Positions 1 to 10,219 of a stretch of 64,000 nucleotides of DNA are shown here, in pieces (position 1 is the stretch's first letter; every line of letters starts with the position of its first letter). The position numbers and the translations under genes are program-made. The DNA is taken from positions 1 through 64,000 of the forward strand of contig NZ_DAIQNN010000009.1 of NCBI RefSeq assembly GCF_036788415.1, read 5' to 3'. The DNA comes from Rubrimonas sp036788415 (lineage in GTDB: Bacteria; Pseudomonadota; Alphaproteobacteria; Rhodobacterales; Rhodobacteraceae). Below the pieces are notes generated by a model. The model worked only from the letters and a program-made list of their open reading frames with translations, was not told the origin of the DNA and did no database searches.

Positions 1-477
1 GCCGAGCGCCTTCAGATGGCCCATCGCGTAGTCATAGGTGTTCTCGCCCTGCTCGCGGCTGGTGATGTAGAACACCTCGACGCCGTTCTCGGCGCAGAAG
101 TCGAGGAATTCGCGGGCGCCTGGGGCGGCGACGATCCCGTTGGTCGGGATCCACGAATCCCAGATCGGATCGTCGAAGAAATCGATCCCCTGCGCGACCA
201 GATGGCCCCAGTATTCGAGCGGCTGCAGGATGGTGTCGTCCATGTCGGTGACCACGGCGAGCGGTCGGTCGCCCTCCTTGCGCGCGGCGAGCGCGGCTTC
301 GACATGCATGCGCGCGACGTTGAAGCCCTGATGATAGAGCGCGCGGTACTCGGCGGCGGTCTGCTTCCAGGCGACGGCGTAGAGCAGCGGGTTGGCGAAG
401 GTCGGGTCGGCCTGTTCCTGCGCTGCGGCGGGCAGGGCGAGAGCGGCGGCGAGAAGCGGGGCGGCGAGAATGCGCAT
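1..477 (-). CDS. class C acid phosphatase, HAD subfamily IIIB (5' part only)
   Basis: The gene starts at 477 and runs off the left window edge, so only the first 159 codons are visible. Residues 1-20 form a signal peptide ending near AAAQ, so the enzyme should be exported to the periplasm. The nucleophile motif VTDMDDT follows at about residue 76, matching the DxDxT motif of the HAD superfamily; it is followed by a Tyr-Trp-Gly stretch and by YITSRE (motif II), as in lipoprotein e(P4)-type non-specific acid phosphatases. No lipobox cysteine is seen, so it looks soluble rather than a lipoprotein. The family removes phosphate from nucleotides and small phosphomonoesters. Family assignment is secure; substrate is unknown. 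Confidence 0.85.
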   Translation of the reverse strand, partial: MRILAAPLLAAALALPAAAQEQADPTFANPLLYAVAWKQTAAEYRALYHQGFNVARMHVEAALAARKEGDRPLAVVTDMDDTILQPLEYWGHLVAQGIDFFDDPIWDSWIPTNGIVAAPGAREFLDFCAENGVEVFYITSREQGENTYDYAMGHLKALG

Positions 478-624
478 GGAGGCCTCCGGCGGCGGTTTGC
501 GGGACGTCCCGGGTAGCCGCAGGGGGCGACGTTATCGCGACCGGACGGCGACGATGGCGTGACGCTTTCGGGTTCCGCAGCGGCGGGCGCGCGCGGGGCG
601 AAACGGAAGGCCGAGCGCCGCGCC

Positions 625-1149
625 TCAGCTCTTCGACGGCTTCGGCGCCGTCTCCGGCCCCGACGCCTCGGCCGCGTCCGACAGCATGTCGAGCGCCTGA
701 CCGACGCTCGCCTCGCGGACCCTGGCCCGGCCCAGCGCGCCGAACTCGCGCCGCGTCTCGACCGTGTCGGCGCCGCGGCGCGCGCAGGCGAAATGCACCA
801 ACCCCTCGGGCTTGCGGTCCGAGCCGCCGGGGCCGGCGACGCCGGTCACCGCCACCGCCACATCGGCGCGCGAGGCGGCGAGCGCGCCTTCGGCCATCGC
901 GCGGGCCACCGCTTCGGACACCGCGCCGAAGCGCGCGATCAGATCGGGCGGTACGCCGAGCAGGTCGGATTTCGCCTCGTTGGAATAGGTGACGAAGCCG
1001 CGCTCGACCACTGCGGAGGAACCGGGAATGTCGGTCAGCGCCGCAGACACCAGCCCGCCGGTGCAGCTTTCGGCCAGCGCGACTTTCAGCCCGCGCGCCT
1101 TCAGCGCGGTCAGCGCGGCGCGGGCCTTCGCCTCGTGGAGCCGCGTCAC
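625..1149 (-). CDS. pncC: CinA C-terminal family nicotinamide-nucleotide amidohydrolase (PncC type)
   Basis: The 174-residue product corresponds to the stand-alone CinA C-terminal domain. It carries the signature AESCTGGL near residue 27, followed by the SSAVVERGFVTYSNEAK segment and the VTGVAGPGG loop. The family deamidates nicotinamide mononucleotide to nicotinate mononucleotide in NAD salvage. The GTG start at 1149 overlaps the pgpA stop (GTGA), so the two are translationally coupled in an ispDF-pgpA-pncC operon. The last 15 residues are a Ser/Pro/Lys-rich tail not expected to be part of the fold. The N-terminal molybdopterin-like domain of full CinA is absent, as is usual in alphaproteobacteria. 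Confidence 0.9.
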   Translation of the reverse strand: MTRLHEAKARAALTALKARGLKVALAESCTGGLVSAALTDIPGSSAVVERGFVTYSNEAKSDLLGVPPDLIARFGAVSEAVARAMAEGALAASRADVAVAVTGVAGPGGSDRKPEGLVHFACARRGADTVETRREFGALGRARVREASVGQALDMLSDAAEASGPETAPKPSKS

Positions 1150-1643
1150 AGCAGCGCCCCATGCGCGACGATGGCGGCGGCGGAGGCTACGAGGGCGGCC
1201 ATGACGCCGGCGGCGACGTCGTCGAGCATGATCCCCCAGCCGCCGGGCAGGCGCTCGATCCGCCGGATCGGCGGCGGCTTGAGGATGTCGAAGAAGCGGA
1301 AGGCGGCGAAGCCCAGAACCCAGCCCGGCCAAGGAAATAGCGAACTCGGCTGGTCCATCAGCCACAGTCCCAGCGACAGCGGCCAGAGCGCGATCAGCAT
1401 CCCGACCACTTCGTCGATCACGACTTCGCCGGGATCGGCGACGCCCGCCTGCGCCGCATAGGCCGCGCTCGCCCAGACGCCGAGCGCGAAGAGCGCCGCC
1501 GTGGCGCCGGCCATCAGCGGGAATCCCCCCGCCGCGTGCAGGCCCCAGGCCAGCGGGATGGCGGCGAGCGAGCCCCATGTGCCCGGCGCTTCGGGCAGGC
1601 GGCCGATGCCGAACACCGTCGCGGCGAGCGCGATCCCGTTCAT
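1146..1643 (-). CDS. pgpA: phosphatidylglycerophosphatase A
   Basis: This 165-residue membrane protein should dephosphorylate phosphatidylglycerol phosphate to phosphatidylglycerol in the inner membrane. Recognisable family features are the N-terminal PGTWGSL segment, the VIDEVVGML motif containing the acidic catalytic/metal site, and the long conserved stretch FRFFDILKPPPIRR followed by GGWGIMLDDVAAG. Several hydrophobic helices separate these motifs. The ATG at 1643 overlaps the ispDF stop by four bases and its own stop overlaps the pncC start, giving a tightly packed three-gene operon. Length matches the family. Confidence 0.93.
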   Translation of the reverse strand: MNGIALAATVFGIGRLPEAPGTWGSLAAIPLAWGLHAAGGFPLMAGATAALFALGVWASAAYAAQAGVADPGEVVIDEVVGMLIALWPLSLGLWLMDQPSSLFPWPGWVLGFAAFRFFDILKPPPIRRIERLPGGWGIMLDDVAAGVMAALVASAAAIVAHGALL

Positions 1644-2818
1644 TCGACATGCCCGGCGACTGGCCCCACCAGCGCGGCGGCGGCTTGCGCGGCGATGCCT
1701 TCCGCGCGCCCGGTGAAGCCGAGGCGTTCGGTCGTGGTGGCCTTGACGTTGACGCGCTCCGGCGCGCAGCAGGCGATCTCGGCGATGCGGGCGCGCATCG
1801 CATCGGCGTGCGGGCCGATCTTCGGGCGCTCGCAGATGACCGTGACGTCGAGATTGCCGACGCGATAGCCGCGCGCCTGCGCCAGATCGAGCGCATGACG
1901 CAGGAACTGGTCCGACGCCGCGCCCTTCCATTGCGGGTCCGACGGCGGGAACCAGCGCCCGATGTCGCCGAGCGCGAGCGCCCCGAGCACGGCGTCGGTC
2001 AGCGCGTGCAGCGCCACGTCGCCGTCCGAATGGGCGAGAAAGCCCCGGTCGTGCGGCACTTTCACGCCGCAGAGCATCAGATGGTCGCCGGGACCGAAGG
2101 CGTGCACGTCGAAGCCCGAGCCGATCCGCGTCTCCATCGCTCTCTCCGCTGCGATCAGCCGCTCGGCGCGGGCGAAGTCGCCGGGCCGGGTGATCTTGAA
2201 ATTGTCCGCCTCGCTCTCGACCAGCGCGACGCGCAGCCCGGCGCGGCGGGCGATTTCGGCGTCGTCCGGCGCGATGGGGTCGGCGTTGGCGCGGTGGGCG
2301 GCGAGGATCGGGGCGAAGCGGAAGCCCTGCGGCGTCTGCGCGCGCCATGCGCCCTCGCGAGGGATCAGATCGCCGCAGGCCCCGTCCTCCTCGCGGCGCA
2401 GCGCGTCCACGATGGGGATGGCGGCGCAGGCGCCGGGGGCGTCGGCCAGCGCGTCGATCACCGAGTCGATCACGCGCAGAGAGACGAAGGGGCGGGCGGC
2501 GTCGTGGATAAGCACGGCGTCCGGCGGGTCCCCCGCCAGCGCCTCGAGCGCGCGCAGCACGCTGTCGGCGCGCTCGGCGCCGCCTTCGACCACGCGGATC
2601 GGCTTGGCGGCGGGCAGGGCGCGGGTGGCGGCGTCGTAGAAGGCGCGGTGCTCGGGGCGGATCGCGACGCAGAGATCGCTCACGCGCGGCGCGTCGAGAA
2701 ACCGCGCCATGCTGCGGGCGAGGATGGCCGCGCCTCCGACTTCGCGATACTGCTTCGGCGGGCCGTCGCCGGCGCGCACGCCCTTGCCCGCCGCCACGAT
2801 CACCGCACTCACCCGCAT
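1640..2818 (-). CDS. ispDF: bifunctional IspD/IspF isoprenoid (MEP pathway) enzyme
   Basis: A 392-residue fusion of two MEP-pathway enzymes. Residues 1 to about 228 form the IspD cytidylyltransferase (N-terminal VIVAAGKG nucleotide loop, then GPPKQY, and HDAARPFV). Residues from about 230 form IspF, the 2C-methyl-D-erythritol 2,4-cyclodiphosphate synthase (GSGFDVHAF with metal-binding Asp and His, HSDGDVALHALTDA, and the C-terminal KATTTERLGFTGR). The fused form is typical of many alphaproteobacteria. The pathway supplies isopentenyl diphosphate for quinones, carotenoids and bacteriochlorophyll phytol tails, which fits a phototroph. It is first in the operon with pgpA and pncC and is transcribed divergently from dusB. 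Confidence 0.96.
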   Translation of the reverse strand: MRVSAVIVAAGKGVRAGDGPPKQYREVGGAAILARSMARFLDAPRVSDLCVAIRPEHRAFYDAATRALPAAKPIRVVEGGAERADSVLRALEALAGDPPDAVLIHDAARPFVSLRVIDSVIDALADAPGACAAIPIVDALRREEDGACGDLIPREGAWRAQTPQGFRFAPILAAHRANADPIAPDDAEIARRAGLRVALVESEADNFKITRPGDFARAERLIAAERAMETRIGSGFDVHAFGPGDHLMLCGVKVPHDRGFLAHSDGDVALHALTDAVLGALALGDIGRWFPPSDPQWKGAASDQFLRHALDLAQARGYRVGNLDVTVICERPKIGPHADAMRARIAEIACCAPERVNVKATTTERLGFTGRAEGIAAQAAAALVGPVAGHVE

Positions 2819-2850
2819 GCGCGTTTTCCGCCCCGCTCTGCCGACTTTCG

Positions 2851-2872
2851 CGCCGCGACGCTAATCGCGGCG
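2851..2872. repeat. inverted repeat in the ispDF/dusB divergent region
   Basis: Perfect 8-bp arms (CGCCGCGA and TCGCGGCG) separated by six bases lie between the divergent ispDF and dusB starts. It could be an operator or a short stem-loop in the ispDF leader; nothing in the sequence decides between these. Confidence 0.4.
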
Positions 2873-2873
2873 C

Positions 2874-2902
2874 TTGCCGGGGGCAAGGCGGCGCGGTATT
2901 GC
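2874..2902 (+). promoter_or_regulatory. candidate sigma-70-type promoter of the dusB-ntr operon
   Basis: TTGCCG and TATTGC are separated by 17 bases and lie 28 bases before the chosen dusB ATG, next to the AT-rich stretch CCTTAATTGATGC. The elements are only partial matches to consensus, so this is a prediction from spacing and position. Confidence 0.35.
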
Positions 2903-2930
2903 CTTAATTGATGCACAAGGATTAGGCGCG

Positions 2931-3920
2931 ATGCCCTTCTCTGTCGGAAACCTCGCCATCCGCTCGCCCGTTCTGCTCGCGCCGATGGCGGGGATCACGG
3001 ACGCGCCCTTCCGCCGGCTGGTCGCGCGCTTCGGCGCGGGGCTCGTCGTCTCGGAGATGGTGGCGAGTCGCGAGATCGTGGAAGCGCACAAGGGCGCGCG
3101 CGCGCGGGCCGAGATCGGCGGGACCGGCGGCGTGCCCACCTCCGTCCAGATCGCCGGGCGGGAGGCGCGCTGGATGGCAGAGGCCGCCCGCATCGCCGAG
3201 GCGCGCGGCGCCGATCTCATCGACATCAACATGGGCTGCCCGGCCAAGAAGGTCACTGGCGGCTGGTCGGGCGCGGCGCTGATGCGCGCGCCCGACCACG
3301 CGCTATCGCTGATCGAGGCGGTCGTGAAGGCGGTGCGCGTTCCGGTGACGCTGAAGATGCGCCTGGGCTGGGACGCGGACGAGATCACCGCGCCCGACCT
3401 CGCGCGGCGCGCGGAGGAGGCGGGCGTCGCGATGATCGCGGTGCATGGGCGCACGCGAGCGCAGTTCTACAAGGGGCGCGCCGACTGGGCTGCGATCGCG
3501 CAGGTGCGGCGGGCCGTCTCGGTTCCCCTCGTCGCCAATGGCGACGTGACCGACGCGGCGAGCGCGCAGGCGGCGCTGGCGGCGTCCGGTGCGGATGCGG
3601 TGATGGTCGGGCGGGGCGCGCAGGGCGCGCCGTGGGTTCCGGCGCGGATCGCGGCTGCGCTGGAGGGGAGGGCTTTCGCCGAACCCGGTCTCGCGGCGCG
3701 GCGCGACCTGATCCTCGAGCATCGCGAGGCGATGCTCGGCTTCTACGGGCGGGAGTTAGGGGTGCGGGTCGCGCGCAAGCATCTGGTCTGGGCGCTGGAG
3801 CGCATCCCGGGAATGCAGGCGACGGCGCGCGCCGTCGTGCGGCTCGACGCGCCCGAGGCAGTGGCGGGGGCGCTGCGCGATGGGTTCGCTGCGGCGATGG
3901 ACGAAAGGGCGGCGGCGTGA
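2931..3920 (+). CDS. dusB: tRNA-dihydrouridine synthase B
   Basis: The 329-residue product (from ATG 2931) is a flavin-dependent tRNA dihydrouridine synthase. It shows the N-terminal LLAPMAGITDAPFR, the INMGCPAKKV motif with the catalytic cysteine, LKMRLGWD, and IAVHGRTRAQFYKG. A TTG-initiated extension back to 2874 is possible, but the ATG at 2931 follows an AAGGA sequence and matches the usual family N-terminus. In alphaproteobacteria this gene (formerly nifR3) heads the ntrBC operon, as here. The stop overlaps the GTG start of ntrB. Confidence 0.95.
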   Translation: MPFSVGNLAIRSPVLLAPMAGITDAPFRRLVARFGAGLVVSEMVASREIVEAHKGARARAEIGGTGGVPTSVQIAGREARWMAEAARIAEARGADLIDINMGCPAKKVTGGWSGAALMRAPDHALSLIEAVVKAVRVPVTLKMRLGWDADEITAPDLARRAEEAGVAMIAVHGRTRAQFYKGRADWAAIAQVRRAVSVPLVANGDVTDAASAQAALAASGADAVMVGRGAQGAPWVPARIAAALEGRAFAEPGLAARRDLILEHREAMLGFYGRELGVRVARKHLVWALERIPGMQATARAVVRLDAPEAVAGALRDGFAAAMDERAAA

Positions 3921-5007
3921 ACTCGGTCGATTTCGAAGCGGTCTGGAATGCGCTGCCGCAGCCTGCGCTGCTGTTCGGCCTCGACGACGCGGTGATCGCG
4001 GCGAACGCCGCCGCCGAGGCGTTTTTCTCGTCCTCGGTCGCGCACCTCATGCGCCGCAGGCTCGGCGACTTCGCCTCCGAAGCGAGCCGGCTGGCCGATC
4101 TGGCGGCGCGCGCGCGCTCGGGCGCGGTGTCGCTTGCGGACCGCGGGATCGAGCTGATCGCGCCCGACGGCAAGCCGCGCACGGTGGACGTGCAGCTCGC
4201 GGCGCTCGACTCCGAGGGCGGGGGGCTCCTGCTCCTGATCCAGCCGCGCTCGATCGCCGAGCAGATGGACCGCTCGCTGACCCACCGCGCCGCCGCCCGC
4301 TCGGTGACCGGCATGGCGGCGATGCTCGCGCACGAGATCAAGAACCCGCTCGCCGGCATCTCGGGGGCGGCGCAGCTGCTGGAGATGTCGCTCGGCGACC
4401 CGGAGCGCGAGCTGACGACGCTGATCCGCGAGGAGAGCAAGCGGGTGGAGAAGCTGCTGGAGCGCGTCGAGGCCTTCGGCGACACCCGGCCCCGTCCCAA
4501 GGCGCCGCTCAACATTCATGACGTGATCGACCGCGCCCAGCGCGCCGCCGAGGCCGGGTTCGCGCGGCATGTGCGCTTCTTCACCGAATTCGACCCGTCG
4601 CTGCCGCCGATCCCCGGCGACCCCGACACGCTGATGCAGGTGTTCCAGAACCTGTTGAAGAACGCCGCCGAGGCGACGCCGCAAGTCGGCGGCGTGATCA
4701 TGATCCGCACCGCCTACAGCCCTGGCGTCGCCATCGCGGGTCTGGGCGGCGGGCGCGAGAGCGTGCCGTTGCTCGTCAGCATCCAGGACAACGGCTCGGG
4801 CGTGCCGCCCGAGATCAAGCCCGACATCTTCGAGCCTTTCGTCACGTCCAAGGCGGCGGGCTCCGGGCTCGGCCTCGCGCTCGTGTCGAAGGTCATGGCC
4901 GATCATGGCGGCGTCGTCGAATGCGACAGCGAACCTGGCTGGACCGTGATGCGTCTGCGCTTTCCCGTCTGGCGCGAGGCGCGCAGCAAGGTGAAGGAGA
5001 CGGCCCG

Positions 5008-5011
<4 letters not shown>
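3917..5011 (+). CDS. ntrB: nitrogen regulation sensor histidine kinase/phosphatase NtrB
   Basis: A 364-residue cytosolic histidine kinase without membrane segments. An N-terminal PAS-like domain (residues about 5-115) precedes the H-box, AHEIKNPLAGISGAAQLLE, with the phosphorylated His. The ATP-binding N-box (NLLKNAAEA) and G-boxes (DNGSGV, GSGLGLAL) follow. NtrB senses nitrogen status through the PII protein and phosphorylates NtrC. It starts with GTG inside the dusB stop (GTGA) and its stop overlaps the ntrC start (ATGA), so dusB-ntrB-ntrC are translationally coupled. Confidence 0.95.
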
Positions 5012-6468
<1,457 letters not shown>

Positions 6469-6502
6469 CCGGGCAACACTTCGTCCGGTTGGGCGGGGGC
6501 GA

Positions 6503-8803
6503 ATGGCGCGCGCAGGCACAGCAGACGGCGAGTTCGCGTCCTCCGACGCCGGAGCGCCGGCGGGCGAAGCGTTGGGCGACGCGACGCGCGAGCCGCCCCG
6601 CCTCGCCACTCGCACGCGGGCGCGGCTGACGCTCGCTCTGGCGCTCCTCGGGCCTGTCTTCGGGCTGGCGACGGCGCTGGTGCTGCGCGACGCGCGCGAA
6701 GGGATCGCCGACAGCGCGCTGGTGCGCACCGTGCTGCTCGCCGATCTGGCCTACATCCTCGTGCTGATCGGTTTGATCGCCTGGACGATCTCGCGCGCGG
6801 TGGCGGCGCGGCGGCAGCGTTCGGCGGGCGCGAAGCTGCATCTCCGGCTGACGGGGCTGTTCTCGCTGGTCGCGCTCGCGCCGACGATCATGGTGGCCCT
6901 GTTCGCGACGCTGACGGTCAATTTCGGCATGGAGAGCTGGTTCTCGGCGCAGGTCGGAAGCGTCGTGCGCAATGCGCTGCAGGTCGCGCAGGCCTATGAG
7001 CAGGAGCATCGCGGCTCGATCCGGGGCGACGCGCTGGCGATGGCGAACGATCTCAACCGCGCCGCTGGCCTCGGCATCGACGACGCCGCGCTGGTCGAGC
7101 TGGTGCGCCAGCAATCGATCCTGCGCGAGCTGCCCTCGGCCTATGTGCTCGACGGCGACGGCGACATCCTCGCGCGCGGCGAGTTCAGCTATCTGTTCAC
7201 CCTCACCCGCCCGACGCCGGAGCAGTTCGCGCAGGCGCGCGCGGGCGAGCTGGTGCTGATCGACGACACCGAGAACAACGAGCTGCGGGCGCTCGTGCAT
7301 CTGACCTCCTTCATCGACAGCTATCTGTTCATCACCCGCCGAATCGAAGGCGACGTGCTGCTGCTGCTCGACGAGACGCGGGAGACCGTGGCGCTCTACG
7401 AGCGGCTCGAGCGCGAGCGCGGGCGGGTTCTGTTCGACTTCGCGCTGCTCTATCTGGGGTTCGCGGCGCTGGTGGTGCTGGCCGCGGTGTGGATGGGGAT
7501 GTGGCTCGCCGAACGGCTTGCGCGCCCGATCGGGCGGCTGGCGGGCGCCGCCGAACGGGTCGGCGCCGGCGATCTCGATTTGCGCGTCAAGGAGGAGAAG
7601 GGCGACGACGAGGTGGCGATCCTCAGCCGCGCCTTCAACCGCATGACCGGACAGCTCAAGGGCCAGCGCGACGCGCTGATCGACGCCCACCGCGAGACCG
7701 AGCGTCGCCGCCGCTTCACCGAAGCCGTGCTGTCGGGGGTCAGCGCCGGGGTGGTCGGGCTCGACGCGCAGGGCAAGGTCGAGCTGATCAATGGCGCGGC
7801 CGCAGCGATGCTCAGCCTCGACTCCGAGGCCGCGCGTGGACGGCGGCTCTGCGAGCTCGCCCCGGCGCTGGGCGAGCTCTTGCGCCGGGCGGCCCGGACG
7901 CCGGGCGGGGCGGCGCAGGACCAGACGCATGTGGTGGGGCCGTCCGGCCCGCGCGAGCTGCTCGCCCGCGTCACGCCGCGCCCCGACGAGGAGGGCGGGG
8001 CAGTGCTGACCATCGACGACATGACCGAGCTCGTCGCCGCGCAGCGCATGGCGGCGTGGGGCGACGTCGCGCGCCGCGTCGCGCACGAGATCAAGAACCC
8101 GCTGACGCCGATCCAGCTCTCCGCCGACCGCCTGCGCAGCAAGTTCCGCAAGCTCGCCCCGGAGGATCGCATGGCGCTCGACCAGTACGCCGAAGTGATC
8201 ATGCGCCAGGCCGCCGACATCCGCCGCATGGTGGACGAGTTCTCGCGCTTCGCCCGCATGCCGGAGCCCGACCAGAAGCCCGAAGAACTCGGCGCGATCC
8301 TGCGCGAGGCTGCGCTTCTGCTGCGCTCCGCCGAGACGGGCGTGCGATACGTCCTCGATCTGCCCGAGGTCGCGCTGACCGCGCCCTGCGACCGCGGGCT
8401 GATCGGACAGGCGATCGGCAATCTGCTCAAGAACGCGACGGAAGCCGTGCAGGCGCGACTGGCCGAAGAGGCGGGAGTGGCGGACGCGGCGGTCGGCGAA
8501 GTGCGCGTCAGCCTCGCGCGCGTCGGCGGCGGCGCGGTGATCGAGATCGCCGACAACGGGGTGGGCCTGCCCGAGACCGGGGTCGAACGGCTGACCGAAC
8601 CTTACGTGACGACCCGCGCCAAGGGCACGGGTCTGGGGCTCGCGATCGTCAAGAAGATCGTCGAGCAGCATGGCGGCGCGCTGACGCTGGCGCCGGCGCC
8701 GCCTTTCGCCGAGGGGGCCCGGCGTGGCGCTCTCGCGCGCGTCTTTCTGCCGATGGGCGGCGCCGACGCGTCGCCCCAACAACACGGGCATGTGACTGCA
8801 TGA
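6503..8803 (+). CDS. ntrY: nitrogen/redox sensor histidine kinase NtrY
   Basis: A 766-residue membrane histidine kinase. Hydrophobic segments lie near residues 42-61, 75-95 and 117-140, followed by a large periplasmic domain and a further membrane helix near residues 312-335 (FALLYLGFAALVVLAAVWMG). HAMP (residues about 336-390) and PAS-like domains precede the H-box VAHEIKNPLTPIQLSADRLR. The N-box (NLLKNATEA) and G-boxes (DNGVGL, GTGLGLAI) are intact. The partner is NtrX, whose start overlaps this stop (ATGA). NtrYX systems have been linked to nitrogen metabolism, redox sensing and envelope functions in alphaproteobacteria. Confidence 0.95.
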   Translation: MARAGTADGEFASSDAGAPAGEALGDATREPPRLATRTRARLTLALALLGPVFGLATALVLRDAREGIADSALVRTVLLADLAYILVLIGLIAWTISRAVAARRQRSAGAKLHLRLTGLFSLVALAPTIMVALFATLTVNFGMESWFSAQVGSVVRNALQVAQAYEQEHRGSIRGDALAMANDLNRAAGLGIDDAALVELVRQQSILRELPSAYVLDGDGDILARGEFSYLFTLTRPTPEQFAQARAGELVLIDDTENNELRALVHLTSFIDSYLFITRRIEGDVLLLLDETRETVALYERLERERGRVLFDFALLYLGFAALVVLAAVWMGMWLAERLARPIGRLAGAAERVGAGDLDLRVKEEKGDDEVAILSRAFNRMTGQLKGQRDALIDAHRETERRRRFTEAVLSGVSAGVVGLDAQGKVELINGAAAAMLSLDSEAARGRRLCELAPALGELLRRAARTPGGAAQDQTHVVGPSGPRELLARVTPRPDEEGGAVLTIDDMTELVAAQRMAAWGDVARRVAHEIKNPLTPIQLSADRLRSKFRKLAPEDRMALDQYAEVIMRQAADIRRMVDEFSRFARMPEPDQKPEELGAILREAALLLRSAETGVRYVLDLPEVALTAPCDRGLIGQAIGNLLKNATEAVQARLAEEAGVADAAVGEVRVSLARVGGGAVIEIADNGVGLPETGVERLTEPYVTTRAKGTGLGLAIVKKIVEQHGGALTLAPAPPFAEGARRGALARVFLPMGGADASPQQHGHVTA

Positions 8804-10200
8804 GCGACATTCTGATCGTCGACGACGAGGCGGACATCCGCGACCTGATCGCGGACATCCTGCAGGACGAAGGCCACGCGACCCGCGAGGCGAGCGACGC
8901 CGACGGCGCGCTGGGCCAGGTGACGCGCCGGGCGCCGGCGCTGATCATCCTGGACATCTGGCTGCAGGGCAGCCGGATGGACGGGATCGAGGTGCTGAAA
9001 TCGGTCAAGCGCGACAATCCCGAGATTCCGGTCGTCATCATCTCCGGACATGGCAACATCGAGATCGCGGTCGCCGCGATCCAGCAAGGGGCCTACGACT
9101 TCATAGAAAAACCTTTTACCGCCAATCAGTTGCTGGTCGTCGTGACGCGCGCGCTCGAAGCGCACAGGTTGCGGCGCGACATCGCGGCGCTGCGCGCGCG
9201 CGAGAGCGCGGACGCGGTGATGATCGGCGCGTCGCCGGCGATGGCAGGGCTCGCCGCGAAGCTTCAGCGGGTCGCCCGGACCCAGAGCCGGGTGATGCTG
9301 TCGGGCCCGCCCGGCTCCGGCAAGGAAGTCGCCGCGCGCAGGCTGCATGCGCTCTCGGATCGCGCGCAGGCGCCCTTCGTCGTGGTCAACGCCGCCTCCA
9401 TCGAGCCGCAGCGCATGGAGGCGGTGCTGTTCGGGCAGGTCCATGAGGACGGACGTGTCGAGCCGGGGCTGTTCGAGCGCGCCCATCGCGGCCTGCTCTT
9501 CATCGACGAAGTCGCCGAGATGCCCGCCGCGACGCAGGCCAAGATCCTGCGCGTGCTGACCGATCAGTCTTTTCAGCGCCTTGGCGGCGGCGACGTCGTG
9601 CGGGTCGACGTGCGGGTGATCTCCGCCACCAACCGCGATCTGGAGGCGGAGATCGCGGCGGGGCGGTTCCGCGAGGATCTGTTCCACCGCCTCGCCGTCG
9701 TGCCGATCGAAGTGCCGGGGCTCGACGCCCGCCGCGAGGACATTCCCGCGCTGGTGGAGCATTTCAGCGGGCGGCTGACCCAGACCGAGGGTCTGCCGCG
9801 GAAGCCCTTCACGCCCGAGGCCCTCGCCTTTCTGCAAACCCGCGGCTGGCCCGGAAATGTACGCCAACTCAAAAACCTCGTCGAACGCCTTCTCATCGTG
9901 TGCGAAGGCGACGAGATCGGGATCGAGGACGTCTGCGGCGGCGGCGGCGACGGCGAGGGCGAGGGCGGCGGGGGGCTGAACGGGGTCATCGCCACGCTGC
10001 CTCTGCGCGAAGCGCGCGAGCTGTTCGAGCGGGAGTATCTGATCGCGCAGATCAACCGCTTCGGCGGCAACATATCGCGCACGGCGCATTTCATCGGCAT
10101 GGAGCGCTCGGCGCTGCACCGCAAGCTGAAGTCGCTCGGGGTGACGACGGCGACGCGGGGCAGGGCGCGCATCGCCTGTTTCGAGGAAGACGAACTGTGA
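8800..10200 (+). CDS. ntrX: response regulator NtrX lacking the GAFTGA loop
   Basis: A 466-residue regulator. Its receiver domain has DDEAD at the N-terminus, the acceptor Asp in LIILDIWLQGS and the Lys in IEKPF. The AAA+ region has Walker A GPPGSGKE and Walker B LLFIDEVAEMP. The loop that in NtrC reads GAFTGA is here shortened and replaced by QVHEDGRVEPG (about 9436-9468), so a direct sigma-54 contact is unlikely. A glycine-rich linker near residues 388-398 leads to a Fis-type HTH (GGNISRTAHFIGMERSALHRKLKSLG). It forms a coupled pair with ntrY. Confidence 0.94.
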   Translation: MSDILIVDDEADIRDLIADILQDEGHATREASDADGALGQVTRRAPALIILDIWLQGSRMDGIEVLKSVKRDNPEIPVVIISGHGNIEIAVAAIQQGAYDFIEKPFTANQLLVVVTRALEAHRLRRDIAALRARESADAVMIGASPAMAGLAAKLQRVARTQSRVMLSGPPGSGKEVAARRLHALSDRAQAPFVVVNAASIEPQRMEAVLFGQVHEDGRVEPGLFERAHRGLLFIDEVAEMPAATQAKILRVLTDQSFQRLGGGDVVRVDVRVISATNRDLEAEIAAGRFREDLFHRLAVVPIEVPGLDARREDIPALVEHFSGRLTQTEGLPRKPFTPEALAFLQTRGWPGNVRQLKNLVERLLIVCEGDEIGIEDVCGGGGDGEGEGGGGLNGVIATLPLREARELFEREYLIAQINRFGGNISRTAHFIGMERSALHRKLKSLGVTTATRGRARIACFEEDEL

Positions 10201-10219
10201 GCGCGGCGCAGGTGCGGCG

